A stretch of 44,655 bases of DNA from NCBI GenBank assembly GCA_017993505.1, contig JAGOMP010000021.1, positions 1 through 44,655 of the forward strand, read 5' to 3'. The position numbers and the translations under genes are program-made. Below are positions 33,422 to 44,446 of this stretch, piece by piece. The notes under the pieces are model-generated. The model did no database searches. It had not been told where the DNA came from and saw nothing but the letters and a program-made list of their open reading frames with translations. Positions within the stretch are counted from its first letter, which is position 1. The number at the start of each line of letters is the position of its first letter. The stretch comes from Planctomycetota bacterium (lineage in GTDB: Bacteria; Planctomycetota; Uabimicrobiia; Uabimicrobiales; JABWCH01).

Positions 33422-36400
33422 ATGAAAACATATATTTTTTTAGTTGCCCTTATCTTGTTATTTCTTCCTTTGCAAGCAGAAAACAATGTAGAAGTAAACA
33501 ATGTAGAAGTACGCCATTATGTGCCTGTTCAAGAATGGCATAAAGTTTTAGAACAACATCCCCAAGGTGTGCAATGTACTCCAGAGCAATATAATGAATG
33601 GAAACAATCTCTCACTCCTAAGAAAGAGGGAGAAATTTTACTGGAGCAAACAGTATACCGATCTCATTTTCAAGAAAAAACATTGCACATAGAAATGGAA
33701 GCAACGCTACATTCAACTATAGAAGACATTCATACATATTCGTTTCATTTAGGAAATTTTTATCCTGAAAAAGCCTTGTTAAATGATGAACTTGCTTTAT
33801 TACAACATACAGATGAAAAAACATATTGCTTGCATCTACCAAAACAAGGAAAATATATTTTAAAAATCTATGCAACTTGTGCTTTACAAACAAAGAATCA
33901 AAATTTAATAACAACATTGCAATTTCCTAGTTTTAGCAATCAAATTTTCCATTTGCAATTGCCTGTGTCTTATGAATGTACTAGCAGTCTTCCTATGGAA
34001 CAACAAATAGAAGATGAAAATCAAGTTTGTTACACTATGTATGTAGGAAGTCATAGGACAATGGATTTGTCTATTTTTCCTAAACAACAAGATGAAAAAA
34101 AAGCCATTAGCTCCGCAAATATTTTTGCTGCACATTTATTTCAACAAAATATATTGCAATCAAAATATGTTGTAAAAATTCATTGCATGCACCAAGCACA
34201 ACAACAATTTATATTTTCTTTACCTTCCAATACTGAAATTCTGCATGTTTCTGAAGAGCATTGGGCTTTGGAAAAACAGGATACGCACAATACGATTGTT
34301 CTTTTATTGGAAAAACCATTATTAGGCCACTATACTTTTACTATCCAAACAGAACAAGAACTTACAACATCTCTTACTTCCATTCCTTGTTTAGAAATCT
34401 TAGAGCCAGATATGTATGTAGATACATGCCTTTCTATTGAAAAAACACAAGAACTTCTTTTGCAAATTGAAAAAATAGATCAATTGCGACAAATTCCTAT
34501 TACAAATATGCCTAAACAATATAAAGACAGCAAAATTTTTAAACAAGAAGCTTTTGTTGCATTTCAGAGTTTACATCCTAAATATGAATTGCAAATTCAA
34601 CAAAAACAAGCTGAACCTAAAGTACAATCCAATGTATTGTCCACGCTATATTGTTCTGAACATGAACTAGAATATAATTGTCAAGTTCATTACCAAGTGC
34701 AAGAAGGATATGTTAAACAATTAAATCTACAACTTCCATTAACATGGACATTGACACAATATAATATATATCAAAATAATCAACTCATTTCCAATGCAAC
34801 AGTTCATGTACAAAATAATATCATGCAAATACAACTTCCTAATAAAATCCAAAAAAAAGACACAGCTACAGTTTGCTTAACACTACGTTCTATTCCTAAA
34901 GATTGGCAAAAATATTGGGAAACAGCGGACGTTTCTTTACCCGTGATTCAACCTTTATATACAAATCTACAACCTTCTTTTACAGGTATCCTTTTAGATC
35001 CTAGTTTTTCAGCAACATTATCCAATATACAAAATGCAGAAACCATTGATGTGCATCTATTGCATAACTTAAATATTAAAAGTCAAAATTTACAACATGG
35101 TTTAAAACTTTTAAATGAAAAAGCTACAGCCATGATTCAATTGCAAAGAAAAAATTCTCAAATTGCAGTCTCACCCATTCAATATATTAATGTACACCAA
35201 GATAAAATCCACGTAGCAGCCATTTTAATTTATGACATTCAAAATGCACCACAAAATCAATTAGAATTTACACTACCAAATGATTTTGCATACCATGTAA
35301 ATATTTCTGATGAACAAAATAATATACAACAAATACAAACAAATACAAAAGACGACTTGAAAACAACTACAGTGTATTTGCATAAAAAAATTCTAGGAAA
35401 GTATATTTTATATATTGATTATCAAGTTCCTTTTTTGAAAAACCGCTTTATATATCCTTGTCTTCAATTTTTAAATATAAACCAAATTAAAGGATATATT
35501 GGAATTACAGGAACTACCAATTCAGAAATCACTACCATTGCAAGTCATAATATACGAAAATTAGCACAACATCAAATGCCCATTGTGTTCCATCCTAATT
35601 TTCCCATGCAGAATCATTTTATACAAACGTTTCAATATTCTAATATAAAAGTAGATTTAACATTAAATATTAAGATGCATAAAAAAATAACTATGGCACA
35701 AACCGTGATACATAAAGCAGATATCACTACAGTATTCTTGCATCCTAATAAAGAACGAGTCGTTTGCCAATATCAATTGACGCATACACAACAACCGTAT
35801 TTTATCTTCCAATTGCCTAAAAATGCAAATTTATGGAGCATTACAATCAACGAAAAAGGGCAAAAACCAATCCAATATAAATCTGCTATATCTATTCCCT
35901 TGCCATTACAAAATACGCCAGTACAAATTCAAATTATTTATGAACGCACTATACCACCTTTAGCCATATGTGGTCAAAGAAGATTAGAATCTCCTCTTTT
36001 ATCTAAAAAGATTCCTATTCTTTCAAAAAATTGGACAGTGTATACCCCAGAACAATATTCTTTAGATGTAGAAACAGAATCTTTAAAAGAAATGTTTCTT
36101 GAAGAATTGTCATCTATTGATTTTATGTATCTCTTTTTTGGAAAATATTCTATGAGAGCACCAACGGTCGTAGAAAAAATGGTAGCCGAGGATATACAAG
36201 ACTTTTCAAGAATACGCCCTACTCGCCCTACTCCTCCTATGCCGAGTCCAGCTCCTAGTCGTAGCCGTGGACGCTACCCTCAAAAACCTATGGCCCAAGC
36301 AAAACGTCAAAAAGATAGATTTGATCAAATGATGTCGCAACCAAAAATAGAAGAGTATGATGACGAAGACAATAGTGTAGACGAAATGATGGACGATGAA

Positions 36401-39400
36401 GACGATAGTGTAGATGAGATAGAGTATGAATCTATGCCGCAAGAAGCAGAAGAAATGTACGAAGAAGAAGCAAAAGAAATGCCAAAACAAAAATCTATCT
36501 GGGAAAGACCTAAAGGATTGGAGCAACAATTAGGCTATGCTAAAAGATCGAAGTCTTATTCAAAAAAACAAGAAGGTGTGTTTACTGAAACAGGAAAAAT
36601 GAAAAAATATCCTGCTCCTAAAAAATGGAAACCTCAAGATACTACAGTCACAAGCACTGTCAAAGCAGCAGGACTTCTTTCTTTAAATATTTCATTGTCT
36701 GATAAAGGAACAAAAAAAATATATCGAGAAATTCCACCACAAAGATCTACACATACGATTACATATATTCACACAACATTGCACCAAGTTATCTGTGCTG
36801 CAATTTTATCCTTGTCTACTTTACTCAGTTTATGCGTAATGTGCCAAAAACGATTTCCTAGATTGCCATGGATTCTCTTTTTTCTATCTATTGCGTTCTT
36901 GTTTCCTTATAATCCACAATATATAGCATATTTAAATTCTTGGGCTTATGGAATTTTTCTAGCAATAGGATTTCGTTTTATTTTTGTTGTATGGAAAAAA
37001 CTTTTTACATTAAAAAACAACGCTGTTATTTGCTTATTCTTGATATTATTTTCTTCGTCTGCTTTTGCACAAGAACGAAAAATGCAAACAATGTCGACTG
37101 TTCCTACGTCGATTGTTCCTACAACAATTTCTACATACGTTCCCTATTATCCAAATTCTCCAGAAATAACAGATAAAACAATTTATATTCCTTGGGAACA
37201 ATTCACAAAATATAATCTTACACGAACTCCTATAGAAAAATCTATTTCTTTTCAAACACAATATAAAGTAGACATCACAGAAACGCAAATCCTTTGTCAA
37301 TCTATATTTCATATACAAACAAATAAAGACAATGACAGTGTTTTTGTTGGTTTGCAAAATTCTGCGATCCAATCTGCGTATATTTCCACAGAAAAAGACA
37401 AAAATCCACTTTCCTTACAACCTAGAAAAGATGGATACTATGCTTTGATTCCCTACAAAGGAAACTATACACTAGATATCACATATACACCGCAAGGAAA
37501 TTTACAACCTAATCAAGGAAATTGCCAAATTCATTGTTGCACTCCTTGCTTATTGACGGTTTCTGCACCTTCCTATACACAAATTCACTATGACAATTTG
37601 CAAGATTACTACTATTTTCAAACAACAAACACACAAAATACATTAATTTGTCATCCTACTCAAAATATAGTAGAATTTTATTGGAGACCAAAACAGCACC
37701 CACAAGATGTGGGAAACAACATCCAAGCTAATACAAGACATATGCTTACATTGCAAGACAATACACTTACATTGCAAAGCAACATCCAGTACAATATTGC
37801 TTCGGGTTCTGTTTCTCAATTATCGTTAGAAATTCCTAAAGAATATGGTATCTTTGAATTAACAGGTACTTATGTAGAAAAATGGACACAGACTCCACAA
37901 AAAGACAATCATCAAATCACTGTGTTGCTTTCCAATAACCTACAAAAAAGGATACAAATACAACTCCTTGCTAAAAAACATATTGTAAACATTCCTAGTG
38001 TAGAAACATTTCCTAATATCCTTTTACACAACATCCAAAGAGAAAATGGACAAGCTATTTTAAAAACACATAACCATTACCAAATTCTACCAAAAGAATA
38101 TAGTAACATTAGTAAAACAAATAGTAACCAAGAACAAGAATATTTTGTAGAAACATATAATTTTTATAAAAAATACGACTTACCATTTCAAATAAATTAC
38201 CAACAAAACAATAGCATTTCTAAATCTAACCTACATTTGCAAATAAAAGAAGAAAAACTCTATGCCATTTACAATGCAAATATTGAAAACAAAGGAGCAC
38301 CACTATATTCTATATCCTATTCTTTGCCGGCAGGTTATCAAGTTCTCAATATCCAAGGCAATAATATTAAAACAACACAGATACAAAATAATCTACTCTA
38401 CATTACCTTTCACACACCTTTACAAAAAAATAGCAAACTCAATATTACATTAGAAATGGAACAAGAATGGAATAAACCTATTCCTTTTGAATTACCTAAG
38501 ATTTTTTCACCAGATATCCAAAAGCAAACAGGTTCTATATTATTAACTACTACACCACAAATTCAAATCATACCTCAAAACATACAGAATTTAATTTCTG
38601 ACGACACACTACATTATGAAATACAACATAATCTTATTCATCGCTATGCTTATATATTTGAAGATACCAATTACCAAGCAAACATACAAATTCAGCAACA
38701 ACAACCTATATTACAAGCCACTCAAAATATACATTTATTATTGGAAACAGATTGGATTAGCAAATCCTATACTATCCAATACCAAATCTTACATGCACCC
38801 ACAAACAAATTTCAAATTACTATGCCTAGTGAACTCAATCCACAGATACAAGGACATAATATTCAACGAACAACACAACAAACAGAAAATAAAAAAACAA
38901 CGCATACTATATATTTACATACGCCTGTGCAAAATTCCTATACTTTAACAATATATCCCTCTCTTCAAGAAAATAAAGAGTCTCTTATCAACATTGAGTC
39001 TTTAGAATTGCATGACACACAAACATTAGGGACAACCATTCAAGTACAAAATCAATCAGATTACGAACTTGTAGTGACAAAACTCAAAAACTTAACAAAC
39101 ATGAACACAAACAATGCCAATATTATTCTTGCTTACAAAACACAAGACAAAGATTGGCAATTACAATTTTCACAAAATCGACAACCTACTTTTCATCCGA
39201 TAAAAGCAACCATTCCCAATATTTACATTTTTACAATCTTAGATGAAACTAACCGCACGTACACACAAATTACATATCATCTGCAACAAACAGGTTTACA
39301 ATTTTTAGAATTAGAAAATGTACCAGAAAATATATGGGCAATGTATGTTAATTTCCAAACAGTCACACCTATCCAAAAAATCACATTAGATAATCGAAAA

Positions 39401-40192
39401 ATTCATCTCATTCCTTTGCAAAATACTTCCCAGCAGATTATACAAGTCATTTACACTGAAGTACATAAAACAAAAATTGAACCCAAAATTCCTACGATTA
39501 GCAATGTACCAGAAATCAATAATTTGTATTGGACTATTTCTTTACCCAATACAAAAAAATATACGTTTCAATCAAATTTAAATCCTATATCCTATGCAAC
39601 TAATTTCAACCCTGCTTCCTATTTTGCATCTATTTCTTCCCAGAATATCGAACAATTACAAATAATACCAGAATCACAAAACATAAAAAATATAGAAAAT
39701 GCTATTTTACAACAAAATAGAATTCAATTACAACAATCTATACCAACACATGAACCAGAACAATATGGAACTCGAAACTATTTAGATGCCGATAAAATTA
39801 AAAACACGAAACTACATACTAACATTCTAAAAGAATCCTATTCCCTAGAAACGCACCAACAATTTGTACAAAGACAATATCAAAAACAGCGTACTTCTCC
39901 TAAATCACAACCTACAACACAAACAGCATTATTACAACTTTCTGCACCGTCAAGCAATATATCGTATTATTTTACAAAAAAACAAAGTACACCTCAATTG
40001 ACTATCAACATCCATGATCCTAACAATTGGCTCATTCCTGTAGTACAAATCATTGCATTTTTTCTACTCCTCTGCATTTCCTTATGGAAATATCCCAAAA
40101 CATGGAAGAAAAAATTTATCCACCTTATTATTCTAGGCATTGTTTTATATATTGTTGTGCAGTACGTTCCCCTGATATATTATATATTATAA
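33422..40192 (+). CDS. Giant exported protein: in-frame fusion of two units (units 2 and 3)
   Basis: 2256 aa from the ATG at 33422 (AAGGTG 6 nt upstream; an in-frame ATG at 33380 inside the previous gene lacks a ribosome site). Unit 2: signal peptide MKTYIFLVALILLFLPLQA, opening VRHYVPVQEWHKVLEQH, a beta-rich body, a Pro/Arg patch then an acidic linker (about 971-1021: DDEDNSVDEMMDDEDDSVDE), and hydrophobic helices at about 1112-1200. Directly after comes a signal-peptide-like stretch, AVICLFLILFSSSAFAQERK, and unit 3 opens with KTIYIPWEQFTKYNL and a second beta-rich body, ending in two C-terminal helices. The internal signal marks the former start of a separate gene. Function unknown; likely envelope-located with unit 1. 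Confidence 0.82.
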   Translation: MKTYIFLVALILLFLPLQAENNVEVNNVEVRHYVPVQEWHKVLEQHPQGVQCTPEQYNEWKQSLTPKKEGEILLEQTVYRSHFQEKTLHIEMEATLHSTIEDIHTYSFHLGNFYPEKALLNDELALLQHTDEKTYCLHLPKQGKYILKIYATCALQTKNQNLITTLQFPSFSNQIFHLQLPVSYECTSSLPMEQQIEDENQVCYTMYVGSHRTMDLSIFPKQQDEKKAISSANIFAAHLFQQNILQSKYVVKIHCMHQAQQQFIFSLPSNTEILHVSEEHWALEKQDTHNTIVLLLEKPLLGHYTFTIQTEQELTTSLTSIPCLEILEPDMYVDTCLSIEKTQELLLQIEKIDQLRQIPITNMPKQYKDSKIFKQEAFVAFQSLHPKYELQIQQKQAEPKVQSNVLSTLYCSEHELEYNCQVHYQVQEGYVKQLNLQLPLTWTLTQYNIYQNNQLISNATVHVQNNIMQIQLPNKIQKKDTATVCLTLRSIPKDWQKYWETADVSLPVIQPLYTNLQPSFTGILLDPSFSATLSNIQNAETIDVHLLHNLNIKSQNLQHGLKLLNEKATAMIQLQRKNSQIAVSPIQYINVHQDKIHVAAILIYDIQNAPQNQLEFTLPNDFAYHVNISDEQNNIQQIQTNTKDDLKTTTVYLHKKILGKYILYIDYQVPFLKNRFIYPCLQFLNINQIKGYIGITGTTNSEITTIASHNIRKLAQHQMPIVFHPNFPMQNHFIQTFQYSNIKVDLTLNIKMHKKITMAQTVIHKADITTVFLHPNKERVVCQYQLTHTQQPYFIFQLPKNANLWSITINEKGQKPIQYKSAISIPLPLQNTPVQIQIIYERTIPPLAICGQRRLESPLLSKKIPILSKNWTVYTPEQYSLDVETESLKEMFLEELSSIDFMYLFFGKYSMRAPTVVEKMVAEDIQDFSRIRPTRPTPPMPSPAPSRSRGRYPQKPMAQAKRQKDRFDQMMSQPKIEEYDDEDNSVDEMMDDEDDSVDEIEYESMPQEAEEMYEEEAKEMPKQKSIWERPKGLEQQLGYAKRSKSYSKKQEGVFTETGKMKKYPAPKKWKPQDTTVTSTVKAAGLLSLNISLSDKGTKKIYREIPPQRSTHTITYIHTTLHQVICAAILSLSTLLSLCVMCQKRFPRLPWILFFLSIAFLFPYNPQYIAYLNSWAYGIFLAIGFRFIFVVWKKLFTLKNNAVICLFLILFSSSAFAQERKMQTMSTVPTSIVPTTISTYVPYYPNSPEITDKTIYIPWEQFTKYNLTRTPIEKSISFQTQYKVDITETQILCQSIFHIQTNKDNDSVFVGLQNSAIQSAYISTEKDKNPLSLQPRKDGYYALIPYKGNYTLDITYTPQGNLQPNQGNCQIHCCTPCLLTVSAPSYTQIHYDNLQDYYYFQTTNTQNTLICHPTQNIVEFYWRPKQHPQDVGNNIQANTRHMLTLQDNTLTLQSNIQYNIASGSVSQLSLEIPKEYGIFELTGTYVEKWTQTPQKDNHQITVLLSNNLQKRIQIQLLAKKHIVNIPSVETFPNILLHNIQRENGQAILKTHNHYQILPKEYSNISKTNSNQEQEYFVETYNFYKKYDLPFQINYQQNNSISKSNLHLQIKEEKLYAIYNANIENKGAPLYSISYSLPAGYQVLNIQGNNIKTTQIQNNLLYITFHTPLQKNSKLNITLEMEQEWNKPIPFELPKIFSPDIQKQTGSILLTTTPQIQIIPQNIQNLISDDTLHYEIQHNLIHRYAYIFEDTNYQANIQIQQQQPILQATQNIHLLLETDWISKSYTIQYQILHAPTNKFQITMPSELNPQIQGHNIQRTTQQTENKKTTHTIYLHTPVQNSYTLTIYPSLQENKESLINIESLELHDTQTLGTTIQVQNQSDYELVVTKLKNLTNMNTNNANIILAYKTQDKDWQLQFSQNRQPTFHPIKATIPNIYIFTILDETNRTYTQITYHLQQTGLQFLELENVPENIWAMYVNFQTVTPIQKITLDNRKIHLIPLQNTSQQIIQVIYTEVHKTKIEPKIPTISNVPEINNLYWTISLPNTKKYTFQSNLNPISYATNFNPASYFASISSQNIEQLQIIPESQNIKNIENAILQQNRIQLQQSIPTHEPEQYGTRNYLDADKIKNTKLHTNILKESYSLETHQQFVQRQYQKQRTSPKSQPTTQTALLQLSAPSSNISYYFTKKQSTPQLTINIHDPNNWLIPVVQIIAFFLLLCISLWKYPKTWKKKFIHLIILGIVLYIVVQYVPLIYYIL

Positions 40193-40207
40193 AAAATACA
40201 ATGTATT

Positions 40208-40256
40208 ATAAAAATACAATGTGGAATTGAAATGAAATTCCACATTGTATTTTTAT
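40208..40256 (+). terminator. Strong rho-independent terminator
   Basis: A perfect 21-bp stem: arm 40208-40228 (core AAAATACAATGTGGAATT) with 40236-40256, loop 7 nt, T-rich on the 3' side and A-rich on the 5' side. The preceding bases repeat part of the arm (AATACAATGTATTATAAA). It closes the giant-protein operon. Confidence 0.92.
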
Positions 40257-40410
40257 AAAATCTTCTTTTCTTTCCTAAAAAATCTATTATAATAAAAACA
40301 AAATTTAATCTACATGTTGTCCATGCAAAAGCATGTAAAGCATAATACACATAGTACAAAGTTACAACAAATACGACAACATATCTAGGAAAGGGGTTTG
40401 CTCAGTTCAT

Positions 40411-42783
40411 ATGAAAGATTTATATAATCAGCTTTTAGAAGTCAATTCAGAATCGTCTGTCAAAGCTTTTACTATTATAGAAAAAGCAATATACGGCTTA
40501 TGTGGTGATATATATGAAGGGATTGGATATTACTTTATTATTTTAAAAAATGGATCATTAAAAGTTTTTCCTTTTACTATGCTCAATACAAAATATGAAT
40601 TTCAAGAATCATTTAATGATACAACAGGAAAATTATATCATTTTTTAAAAGTCAACAGAATCCATTCTATTTGCTTAAAAAAAGAAGTAGATATTAAATC
40701 TTTGCTTGATTTTATGCGTTGCGAAGGACCACGCCCCAATCATGTTTTAACAAATGTGTACAGCAAAGATTTTGAACAAGCCGAGAAAATTTTTGAAATT
40801 GTTTTATCTATCTTGCTCTATCCATTTGAACAACTCAATCAAATGATGCGTATCATCACAGAATATCGTCAAACAAAAGATGATAGCATCAAAGCCACAC
40901 TACAAAAAATGAGAGGCGATTGGATCATCCTTCATAATCATCTCAATTCATACATAGAAAGCTTACTTTCACGATATTCTCAAGTTACTTTTGTTATTCG
41001 ATATCCTTTGAGCAAAAGTAGAAATGATGAAATAGTACCGGAAGGTTTTCATATTTTCTTTGAAAAATCAGAACTTGATTTAGAATATGGAGAACTTCGT
41101 AAGTCAGAATTTTTTCACAAACCTCTTTATATTCCACGAGGAGAACGGAGCGATCGTTTAGACAGTCTTGTTTTAAAACAAGGTATAAACGTAGATGACC
41201 TATTCTCATTTATATATAAAATTCATGGTAAAAACAAACTTCTATTCACCCTTAAAACTGAATATCAACCTTATTTAGATAAACAACAGATCCCAGAACA
41301 ATTAGAATCTAAATTTTTACATCACTCTCTTCCTGAAGATGCAACAGTAGAAGTTGTTCAAGCAGGAGAAAAATGGAATATTCGAGATGCTACAAAAGTA
41401 ACAAAATATATCATTGAACGAATGGAAAATACTCTCTATGTATATCAAAAAATTGATGACATTCCGCATATTAAAATAAATCCCATTAAAATTGGCGTAC
41501 TAGATATTGAAGATGAATTTGCAGAATTCATTGTGATTCATAAAAAAAATGACCAATTAAAAAATCTTGTATTGCGTTTAAAACACCATAACAATCAACT
41601 CCAAGAACTAGTGATTCGACTAAAAGAAAAAAATACACAGATCCTACAAGAAATGGAAGAAGAGAGAAAACGAAAAGGTGGATTTGAAGAAATTCAACAA
41701 TTGCAAGAACAGATCATTGAATTAAAAAAAGAACAAAGAAAAGAAGTCCATAATCGAAATGAAGCTGTAAAACAACTATCTCAAGGAAATGCCATAGATA
41801 TTGACCAAAATTTCTTAGAAAAAATGGCAAAAGATTTAGACCTTAGCAGTGCTGATGTTTTAAAATTATTATCTCCAGATATACTCGAAGAAGTGATCCG
41901 AAGACAGATCCAAGAAAAAAATAATGATGCAGGTATGGCATCTCTCTTAATCGAATCACAAAGAATGACACCTTTTATTGAAAAAGGATTGCGAGATGGT
42001 CATTTTTCTTTTCAAGAAATTCAACATTTTTTCGCTACCACTTTAGATCCTCTTGCTAAAAAAGAAGTGGCACGAGACTTTGCTAAACAACTTTCCACCA
42101 TTACCCCATTGCCTAGTATTCCAAATTATAGATTGACTTCCTATGCTGATTACTCGCCTTCTCCTGGTGGTGATGTTTGCTTAATCTATCCTTATAAATA
42201 CGGTCAAATTGTTTTTCTTATGCTAGACTTAGAAGGCACTGGGCTGGAGCAATCTTGTAATGTTTTTTATATTAAAGTGCTGTTTGAACGACTATTAGGT
42301 GAATCAGAATCTAAAACTCCCGACCAATTTATTACTCGTCTACAAGAAGAAGTGTCTTTATTGCGAAAATCAAATCCTGATTTTCATTGTTTTGCATGTT
42401 GCATTGGTATTTTAAATTATATAGAACATACCTTAGACTATGTTCGCTCTGCTTTGCCGTATCTTTTTATTTACAATCGCAAAACTTTTCAAGGGAAATA
42501 TTTAGAAGAGTTAGGTACTCCTAGAGTTGGATTGAATTTAGAGACAGATTATTATGCTACTCCTGTAGAACATATTGAATTCAAAGATGGCGACATTGTA
42601 TTTATACTAACAAATGGTCTACTCGATTGTTTGGACGGGTATGAAAATTTTCAAGCAATCATAGATTATATTCCAGAAAAAAACATCAAAGAATACTTAG
42701 AAACAAAAATACAAGAAGCTCAAGGCGGTCAGCCCATAGAAGATGATATTTACTTATTAGCTATGGAGAAACTCTATGATTAA
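40411..42783 (+). CDS. SpoIIE/PP2C-like phosphatase with coiled coil
   Basis: 790 aa. The N-terminal about 370 residues are of unknown fold. Residues about 375-460 are coiled coil (LVLRLKHHNNQLQELVIRLK and onward). The C-terminal about 220 residues are the SpoIIE-type PP2C domain: GGD with D588 in SPGGDVCLIY, MLDLEGTG with D606, ALPYLFIYN, and the closing DD (D778/D779) in EDDIYLLAM. The usual T-D-G motif reads T734-N735-G736, so one metal-coordinating Asp is Asn; activity may be reduced or lost. Such proteins dephosphorylate Ser/Thr, typically on anti-sigma antagonists or kinase targets. The stop overlaps the next start by 8 bp. AAAGGGG lies 14 nt before the ATG, rather far. The 40257-40410 stretch shows no gene. 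Confidence 0.8.
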   Translation: MKDLYNQLLEVNSESSVKAFTIIEKAIYGLCGDIYEGIGYYFIILKNGSLKVFPFTMLNTKYEFQESFNDTTGKLYHFLKVNRIHSICLKKEVDIKSLLDFMRCEGPRPNHVLTNVYSKDFEQAEKIFEIVLSILLYPFEQLNQMMRIITEYRQTKDDSIKATLQKMRGDWIILHNHLNSYIESLLSRYSQVTFVIRYPLSKSRNDEIVPEGFHIFFEKSELDLEYGELRKSEFFHKPLYIPRGERSDRLDSLVLKQGINVDDLFSFIYKIHGKNKLLFTLKTEYQPYLDKQQIPEQLESKFLHHSLPEDATVEVVQAGEKWNIRDATKVTKYIIERMENTLYVYQKIDDIPHIKINPIKIGVLDIEDEFAEFIVIHKKNDQLKNLVLRLKHHNNQLQELVIRLKEKNTQILQEMEEERKRKGGFEEIQQLQEQIIELKKEQRKEVHNRNEAVKQLSQGNAIDIDQNFLEKMAKDLDLSSADVLKLLSPDILEEVIRRQIQEKNNDAGMASLLIESQRMTPFIEKGLRDGHFSFQEIQHFFATTLDPLAKKEVARDFAKQLSTITPLPSIPNYRLTSYADYSPSPGGDVCLIYPYKYGQIVFLMLDLEGTGLEQSCNVFYIKVLFERLLGESESKTPDQFITRLQEEVSLLRKSNPDFHCFACCIGILNYIEHTLDYVRSALPYLFIYNRKTFQGKYLEELGTPRVGLNLETDYYATPVEHIEFKDGDIVFILTNGLLDCLDGYENFQAIIDYIPEKNIKEYLETKIQEAQGGQPIEDDIYLLAMEKLYD

Positions 42784-44446
42784 GATCAGAGGAATTTTAA
42801 AAACAAAAAATATAAACACACCCGTAGAATATAGAGTCATAGAATCTGATAAAAAAATTCTTCGAGTCACGGATACAGAAACACAAAGCTGGTATGATTT
42901 ACGCCCCATTTTAGAAGACACAGTCGCGTTTGAAAACATTTCCAAGGAAGTCAAAAACAAAGAACATCTAACGAATAGACATGGATACGGAATTGTTGCA
43001 TCGCATGGTATTTTTTCATATGAAGATTGTGACTTTCTTGTCACCGACGCTTTTGGTGGCAAAAGTTTAGATACCTTTCTCAATACATTTTCCATTGAAA
43101 ACAAACCTAAAATTAGTCATAACAACGTTCTTTTATTTATGGAAGAAATCACAGAAACCTTATCAGATTGGAAAAATTTTCATGGTTATGTCAATGGCAA
43201 TACAATTTTATTAGACCAAACAGTCAGTCATAACATGTTTAAAAGTGGATTAATTTGTTTTCCAGAACGTTTTCCTATGGAAGAAATGGAATCATTTCCT
43301 GATTATTTTCAACCTTCTATTTATTTAAAAAAATTAGGCAACCAACAACTCATAGCAGATGATCAATATGCATTGGCAATCGCGATCCTTCAATTTATTT
43401 GCTTAGATATAGGATTAACAGAGCCTGTTTTTAGCAACGAAGTAATACTTCAATTTCAACATTATTTAAATGACCTTCCTATTTCTCGCTTCTTTCAAAC
43501 AAAAATATTATCGTACATCAAAAAACTCATCGACGGTGCTGTTACATTTGAAGAAGTATTAAACTTTGTACAATGCACGAATTGGGAACTAGAGAGTGCA
43601 AAACAATTGGGCGAACACCTTCATAAATATCTGCAACAATCGCCCATTATTCTTCCTAAACTCACAAGAACAACATATTATTTGCAATTTCGTTGTCCCT
43701 ATTGTCAAAGTGTAACCTTTGAACAACGCCAATCTACTGGAATCGGCACTTGTCCTATTTGTTTTCAAAACATCACTTTTGTTCGAAAACCAGAACAAAA
43801 AATTTGTCGAACTTGTAAAACAGAATTCCCTGTAGAAAATGAATTATGTCCAGAATGTACACCTTACTCTGATGTTTTTCCTGAAAAAAATCAAGAAACA
43901 ATGAAAGTGTACGAACCTTTGGAAATATTTGAAGGTTCTGAAGAAATTGTCAATCCTTTGACAATTTTAGAAGGATTTGACAACAGTGGATCAGTGGAAA
44001 TCAATGATCCTATAGATATGATAGATGAAGATCCTCAATCTATATACAATAAAACTATGGTTCGCCCAAAAATCGATCGAAAACAATATCGAACTTTTGC
44101 CTCCTTTGGTGAAGAAGAAAAAACAATACCAGTCACAGCAAAACCTGGAAGTTTTCATATTTCTGCCTTACATCAAAATGGAAAATTAACAGTAGAAATT
44201 GTAAAAGCGATTGCAGGACGTTGGAATTTTGAAGTTGCTAATGAAGAAAAAGGAGAAAGTTTAGTAGAAGGCGAATACGTCTGTACAGAAACAAAAAATA
44301 TAAAATATGTTATTCCACTAAATGACGATGAACTTGGAACGTATATTTTCCTACGTGTTTACTTAGAATCAAAATTAATGGGCACAAAAAAAATAATTGC
44401 AGATAACCAAAATAAAACTCTCTTAGGAAAAATTTGGAAAAAATAA
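42776..44446 (+). CDS. Probable pseudokinase with two zinc ribbons
   Basis: 556 aa. Residues 1-285 follow a protein-kinase fold: FENISKEVKNKEHLTNRHGYGIV (N-lobe), DFLVTDAFGGKSLDTFL (hinge), then the catalytic-loop position H136-GYVNGNT-ILLD, where active kinases have HGD-IKPSN-ILLD, and DDQYALAIAILQF for the D-x-Y-x-L helix. The catalytic Asp is Tyr138, and no DFG is visible. Then come two four-Cys ribbons: C307/C310/C326/C329 and C344/C347/C358/C361. The C-terminus (about 455-545) is a beta domain. GGAG precedes the ATG; it is coupled to the phosphatase upstream. It probably scaffolds or regulates that phosphatase; this partner role is inference. Confidence 0.72.
   Translation: MIKIRGILKTKNINTPVEYRVIESDKKILRVTDTETQSWYDLRPILEDTVAFENISKEVKNKEHLTNRHGYGIVASHGIFSYEDCDFLVTDAFGGKSLDTFLNTFSIENKPKISHNNVLLFMEEITETLSDWKNFHGYVNGNTILLDQTVSHNMFKSGLICFPERFPMEEMESFPDYFQPSIYLKKLGNQQLIADDQYALAIAILQFICLDIGLTEPVFSNEVILQFQHYLNDLPISRFFQTKILSYIKKLIDGAVTFEEVLNFVQCTNWELESAKQLGEHLHKYLQQSPIILPKLTRTTYYLQFRCPYCQSVTFEQRQSTGIGTCPICFQNITFVRKPEQKICRTCKTEFPVENELCPECTPYSDVFPEKNQETMKVYEPLEIFEGSEEIVNPLTILEGFDNSGSVEINDPIDMIDEDPQSIYNKTMVRPKIDRKQYRTFASFGEEEKTIPVTAKPGSFHISALHQNGKLTVEIVKAIAGRWNFEVANEEKGESLVEGEYVCTETKNIKYVIPLNDDELGTYIFLRVYLESKLMGTKKIIADNQNKTLLGKIWKK

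Noticed and set aside
36206..36529. Minus-strand Phe/His-rich frame inside the giant protein gene
   Set aside because: It is the antisense of the acidic and Arg/Pro-rich linker; the + frame is continuous over 6.7 kb and clearly coding.
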